NCBI RefSeq assembly: GCF_002807055.1
Contig: NZ_NIXN01000001.1
Span: 1,054,001 to 1,118,000, forward strand
Origin: Confluentibacter citreus
GTDB taxonomy: Bacteria; Bacteroidota; Bacteroidia; Flavobacteriales; Flavobacteriaceae
Direction: 5' to 3'
Length of the DNA: 64,000 nt
How positions within the stretch are numbered: position 1 is the first letter of the stretch; every line of letters begins with the position of its first letter. A model generated the notes under the pieces. The model was not told the DNA's origin. It made no database searches and saw only the letters and a list, made by a program, of their open reading frames with translations. Position numbers and translations under genes: made by a program. This document shows positions 60,981-64,000 of this stretch, one piece after another.

Positions 60981-61008
60981 AAAAGCCTAAACATGTGTTT
61001 AGGCTTTT
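60981..61008. terminator. Terminator between the aspartyl protease and DUF1573 genes
   Basis: AAAAGCCTAAACA and TGTTTAGGCTTTT form a perfect 13-bp stem with a minimal TG centre. It can act in both directions for the convergent genes. Confidence 0.9.
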
Positions 61009-61029
61009 CTGTTTTATAAAAATAAGCGA

Positions 61030-61455
61030 TTATTGTTGTACAACGCTTTTATCTTTTTTCTCTAGAACACTACTATCTTTAGCATCTACTACATCTCCTT
61101 TAATTTTTAATGCTACAGTAGGGGTATCTGCATTAGAGATAACAGTTATTGTTTTTCTAATTGGGTTTACTCTATTAGTATCGTATTTAACCTCAATTTT
61201 CCCTGTTTCTTTTGGCATGATAGGTACTTTGGTCCAACTTGGCACAGTACATCCGCAGGTAGATGTCACATTAGAAATAATTAATGGCGCATTACCTGTA
61301 TTTGTGAATTCAAAAACGCGAACACCGTTAGAGCCTTTTTCAATGGTTCCGTAGTCGATGGTATCTGTTTTAAATTCGATTTTTGCTACTTTATCTTGAG
61401 CGTTTACGGATAAACTGATTAATCCGATAAATAAAATTGTAATTAATTGTTTCAT
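61030..61455 (-). CDS. DUF1573 secreted protein
   Basis: A 141-residue exported protein (signal about residues 1-19, ending VNAQ). The mature part is one DUF1573 domain: IEFKTDTIDYGTIEKGSNGVRVFEF, TNTGNAPLIISNVTSTCGCTVPSW and GKIEVKYDTNRVNPIRKTITVISNA. The domain has an immunoglobulin-like beta fold related to ASPM-SPD-2-Hydin modules, with a conserved CGC motif. Function unknown; common in Bacteroidota. The C-terminus is Lys/Asp/Gln-rich. Monocistronic. Confidence 0.93.
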   Translation of the reverse strand: MKQLITILFIGLISLSVNAQDKVAKIEFKTDTIDYGTIEKGSNGVRVFEFTNTGNAPLIISNVTSTCGCTVPSWTKVPIMPKETGKIEVKYDTNRVNPIRKTITVISNADTPTVALKIKGDVVDAKDSSVLEKKDKSVVQQ

Positions 61456-61743
61456 GGGTTTAGTTTTATAATTTTTTTATTTGCATCGTCAAAAAATCTT
61501 TTTTTAATCAATCTTTTGAGCGTAATTATGTTCTTTCATTTATTTAATACAATGTAAACATACTTTGTTTTTCTGCAAAACGCAAAAAAAATAGATGAAA
61601 TACATTTTAATCGTTCACTTGTACAATTCAGAAATCAAACTTTCATTAAAAGTATAATTTCAATTCAATACCAATCATCTGCTTTCACAAGAAAGTAAAT
61701 ATAAGTATTTTTGCAAATCAATATTCAAAAACTGTTCCAAAGT
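61456..61743. other. Divergent intergenic region before valS
   Basis: 288 bp of AT-rich DNA without coding sequence. TATTTTTG at 61706-61713 fits the -7 consensus for valS, giving a leader of about 25 nt. I looked for a T-box or other leader structure and saw none. Confidence 0.5.
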
Positions 61744-64000
61744 ATGCAAATGCCTTCAAAATATGATGCAAATCAGGTAGAAACCAAATGGTATAACTAC
61801 TGGATGAAACATAATTATTTTCATTCAGAACCAGACGAAAGAGAACCTTATACTATTGTTATTCCGCCACCAAACGTCACGGGAGTTTTGCACATGGGAC
61901 ATATGCTAAATAATACCATTCAAGATGTTTTGATTCGTCGTGCACGTTTACAAGGTAAAAATGCGTGTTGGGTTCCTGGAACAGACCATGCTTCGATAGC
62001 AACCGAAGCTAAAGTTGTAGCCAAGCTTAAAGAACAGGGTATCGATAAAAACGATTTATCTCGCGAAGAATTTTTAAAACACGCTTGGGAATGGACCCAT
62101 GAATACGGCGGCGTTATTCTAGAACAACTTAAAAAATTAGGATGTTCTTGTGATTGGGATAGAACCAAATTCACGATGGATGACGATATGAGTGAAGCGG
62201 TTATTAAAGTATTTGTTGATTTATTTAATAAAGGATTGATTTACAGAGGTTACCGTATGGTTAATTGGGACCCAGAAGCGAAAACCACGTTGTCTGATGA
62301 AGAAGTCATCTATGAAGAACGCCAAGGGAATTTATATTATCTAAAATATAAGATTGAAGGTAGCAGTGAATCGCTGACCATTGCCACCACAAGACCTGAA
62401 ACCATCTTTGGTGATACCGCCATTTGTATCAACCCCAATGATGAACGATTTATACATTTAAAAGGTAAAAAAGCCATTGTGCCCATTTGTAATCGTGTCA
62501 TCCCCATTATTGAAGACGATTATGTAGATATGGAATTTGGTACGGGATGTCTAAAAGTAACTCCAGCGCATGATGAAAATGATAAAAACCTAGGAGATAA
62601 GCATAATCTAGACGTTGTTGATATTTTTAATGATGATGCGTCTCTTAATAGTTTCGGATTGCATTACCAAGGGAAGGACCGATTTGTAGTTAGAAAAGAG
62701 ATTACCAAAGAATTGGAAGATAAAGGCTTTTTGGTTAAAACGGAAAGTCATATTAATAAAGTAGGAACTTCTGAAAGAACAAAAGCAGTCATAGAACCGA
62801 GATTGTCAGATCAGTGGTTTTTGAAAATGGAAGATTTGGTAAAACCTGCCATAAAAGCAGTTTTAGGTGAAGAGGCTGAAATTAAATTATTTCCTAAGAA
62901 ATTTGAAAATACTTACCGTCATTGGATGGAAAATATCCGCGATTGGAATATTTCTCGTCAGTTATTGTGGGGACAACAAATTCCAGCCTATTATTATGGC
63001 GATGGAAAAGAAGATTTTGTAGTAGCCGAAACTATAGAGGACGCTTTAAAATTAGCAAAACAAAAAACAAAAAACCAACAACTAACAACAAACAACTTAA
63101 CACAGGATACCGATGCCTTAGATACTTGGTTTAGTTCATGGCTATGGCCGATTAGTGTGTTTGATGGCATTAGACATCCAGAAAATAAAGACATAAAATA
63201 TTACTATCCCACTAACGATTTAGTGACTGGTCCCGATATTTTATTCTTTTGGGTCGCTCGTATGATAATTGCTGGCTACGAATATAAAGGTGAAAAACCT
63301 TTTGAAAACGTCTATTTAACAGGATTGGTTCGTGATAAGCAACGTCGGAAAATGAGTAAATCGCTTGGCAATTCGCCTGATGCTTTAAAACTCATTGAAG
63401 AATACAGTGCCGATGGCGTTCGTGTGGGATTGCTATTAAGTTCTGCTGCGGGTAACGATTTATTGTTTGACGAATCGCTTTGCCAGCAAGGTAAAGGCTT
63501 TGGAAATAAAGTATGGAACGCCTACCGTTTGGTTGATGGTTGGGAAATTGATGACGCCATTCCGCAACCAAATTCCAGCAAGATAGCGATTGATTGGTAC
63601 GAATCTAAGTTCCAAAAAGCATTATTAGAGATAGAAGACCACTTTAGTAAATACAGATTGAGCGATGCGTTAATGGCCATTTACAAATTGATTTTTGATG
63701 ATTTTTGTGGTTGGTTTTTAGAAATGATAAAACCAGAATACCAAAAGCCAATAGATGCCAAAACATTTAAAAGTGCCATTGCTATTTTTGAAAACAACTT
63801 AAAATTAATGCATCCATTTATGCCATTTTTAACGGAAGATATTTGGCATTATATTTCTGAAAGAACCCCAGAAGAGGCTTTGATTATTTCAAAATGGCCA
63901 GCGCCAAAATCGATAAATGAGACCATTATTGCCGAATTTGAATTTTCTTCGGAAGTGATATCAGGCATTCGAAATATTAGAAAACAAAAAAACATAGCTT
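61744..64000 (+). CDS. valS: Valyl-tRNA synthetase, N-terminal 752 residues (gene runs out of the window)
   Basis: A class I aminoacyl-tRNA synthetase charging tRNA-Val. The HIGH-type motif is GVLHMGHML, the editing (CP1) domain has [16 protein letters not shown], and the KMSKS motif is RRKMSKSLG. The [15 protein letters not shown] segment and [10 protein letters not shown] agree with ValRS. The start is ATG 61744 or 61750 (MPSKYD). The frame is open to the window end; the anticodon-binding domain is partly visible. A low-complexity Asn/Gln/Thr/Lys-rich stretch (around 63060-63100) interrupts the region before DTDALDTWF. Confidence 0.97.
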   Translation, partial: MQMPSKYDANQVETKWYNYWMKHNYFHSEPDEREPYTIVIPPPNVTGVLHMGHMLNNTIQDVLIRRARLQGKNACWVPGTDHASIATEAKVVAKLKEQGIDKNDLSREEFLKHAWEWTHEYGGVILEQLKKLGCSCDWDRTKFTMDDDMSEAVIKVFVDLFNKGLIYRGYRMVNWDPEAKTTLSDEEVIYEERQGNLYYLKYKIEGSSESLTIATTRPETIFGDTAICINPNDERFIHLKGKKAIVPICNRVIPIIEDDYVDMEFGTGCLKVTPAHDENDKNLGDKHNLDVVDIFNDDASLNSFGLHYQGKDRFVVRKEITKELEDKGFLVKTESHINKVGTSERTKAVIEPRLSDQWFLKMEDLVKPAIKAVLGEEAEIKLFPKKFENTYRHWMENIRDWNISRQLLWGQQIPAYYYGDGKEDFVVAETIEDALKLAKQKTKNQQLTTNNLTQDTDALDTWFSSWLWPISVFDGIRHPENKDIKYYYPTNDLVTGPDILFFWVARMIIAGYEYKGEKPFENVYLTGLVRDKQRRKMSKSLGNSPDALKLIEEYSADGVRVGLLLSSAAGNDLLFDESLCQQGKGFGNKVWNAYRLVDGWEIDDAIPQPNSSKIAIDWYESKFQKALLEIEDHFSKYRLSDALMAIYKLIFDDFCGWFLEMIKPEYQKPIDAKTFKSAIAIFENNLKLMHPFMPFLTEDIWHYISERTPEEALIISKWPAPKSINETIIAEFEFSSEVISGIRNIRKQKNIA

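Noticed and set aside
61456-61743. T-box riboswitch before valS
   Set aside because: No T-box sequence, specifier loop or terminator/antiterminator is visible, and such leaders are not typical in Bacteroidota.
63055-63105. AAC-rich stretch as a possible CRISPR or tandem array
   Set aside because: No repeat unit with constant spacers; it is in frame within valS and is better read as low-complexity coding sequence.
1-64000. Defence islands, prophage, transposons, CRISPR arrays or biosynthetic clusters
   Set aside because: Reading all recognised genes in order shows no nuclease/helicase defence sets, phage structural genes, transposases, repeat-spacer arrays or polyketide/peptide synthases.

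Overview
The window looks like a chromosomal segment of a member of the Flavobacteriaceae (Bacteroidota), probably marine. The evidence is AT-rich DNA, Bacteroidota-type promoters (TTG, 18-22 bp, TAnnTTTG), a short primary sigma factor, a complete flavobacterial division/wall (dcw) cluster with a long-tailed FtsZ, many lipoproteins, and families typical of this group (DUF6702, CarboxypepD_reg-like proteins, DUF1573). I see no integrase, transposase, prophage gene or CRISPR array. Most of the window is core genome.

Layout. 1-4.8 kb: the 3' end of a Prc-type protease, an OppC-like permease, a type-B carboxylesterase lipoprotein, and on the minus strand engB with an alpha/beta hydrolase. 5.0-20.6 kb: the dcw cluster mraZ-rsmH-ftsL-ftsI-murE-mraY-murD-ftsW-murG-murC-ftsQ-ftsA-ftsZ, tightly packed and closed by a strong terminator. 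Just upstream of mraZ are three 7-bp boxes at exact 10-bp spacing, which look like a MraZ autoregulatory operator. 20.7-24.4 kb: yqeY, tRNA-Arg, and a minus-strand pair of a Tat-signal enolase-superfamily dehydratase and a second carboxylesterase. 24.7-31.9 kb: an MtfA-like zinc peptidase, two CBS-domain proteins, rpe, the primary sigma factor, an HTH regulator, small secreted proteins (glycine-zipper and ankyrin), an M48 peptidase and a GNAT enzyme. 32.1-32.4 kb: tRNA-Gly followed by a duplicated copy of its 3' end plus terminator, a scar-like structure.

32.4-39 kb: pepE, three tandem secreted CarboxypepD_reg-like proteins (two of them recent duplicates), a DUF6702 protein, an M1 metallopeptidase and tatA. 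39-50 kb: two hybrid histidine kinases of the same TPR-TM-HisKA-HATPase-REC design flank an O-methyltransferase, an SDR, a small ferredoxin-like protein, msrA, a Cys-less 'zinc ribbon' protein with Nif3, and lpxK. 50-55 kb: gap and lipA, then an operon of a small Cys-rich protein, a GT2 glycosyltransferase, an ECF sigma factor and an atypical Nramp-like transporter. 55-64 kb: aqpZ, an ECF sigma/anti-sigma pair, murB with an aminotransferase, a two-DSG aspartyl protease with PDZ, a DUF1573 protein and the 5' part of valS.

Together the genes cover peptidoglycan precursor synthesis (mraY, murB-E, murG), septation (ftsL/I/W/Q/A/Z), envelope biogenesis (lpxK, tatA) and a large set of secreted or periplasmic hydrolases. 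I did not find a clear new defence or mobile system. The observations most worth following are the MraZ box array, the tRNA-Gly scar, the predicted leaderless genes, the tandem secreted triplet beside the M1 peptidase, the Tat-enolase/esterase pair, and the Nramp-like protein lacking the metal-binding DPGN motif.
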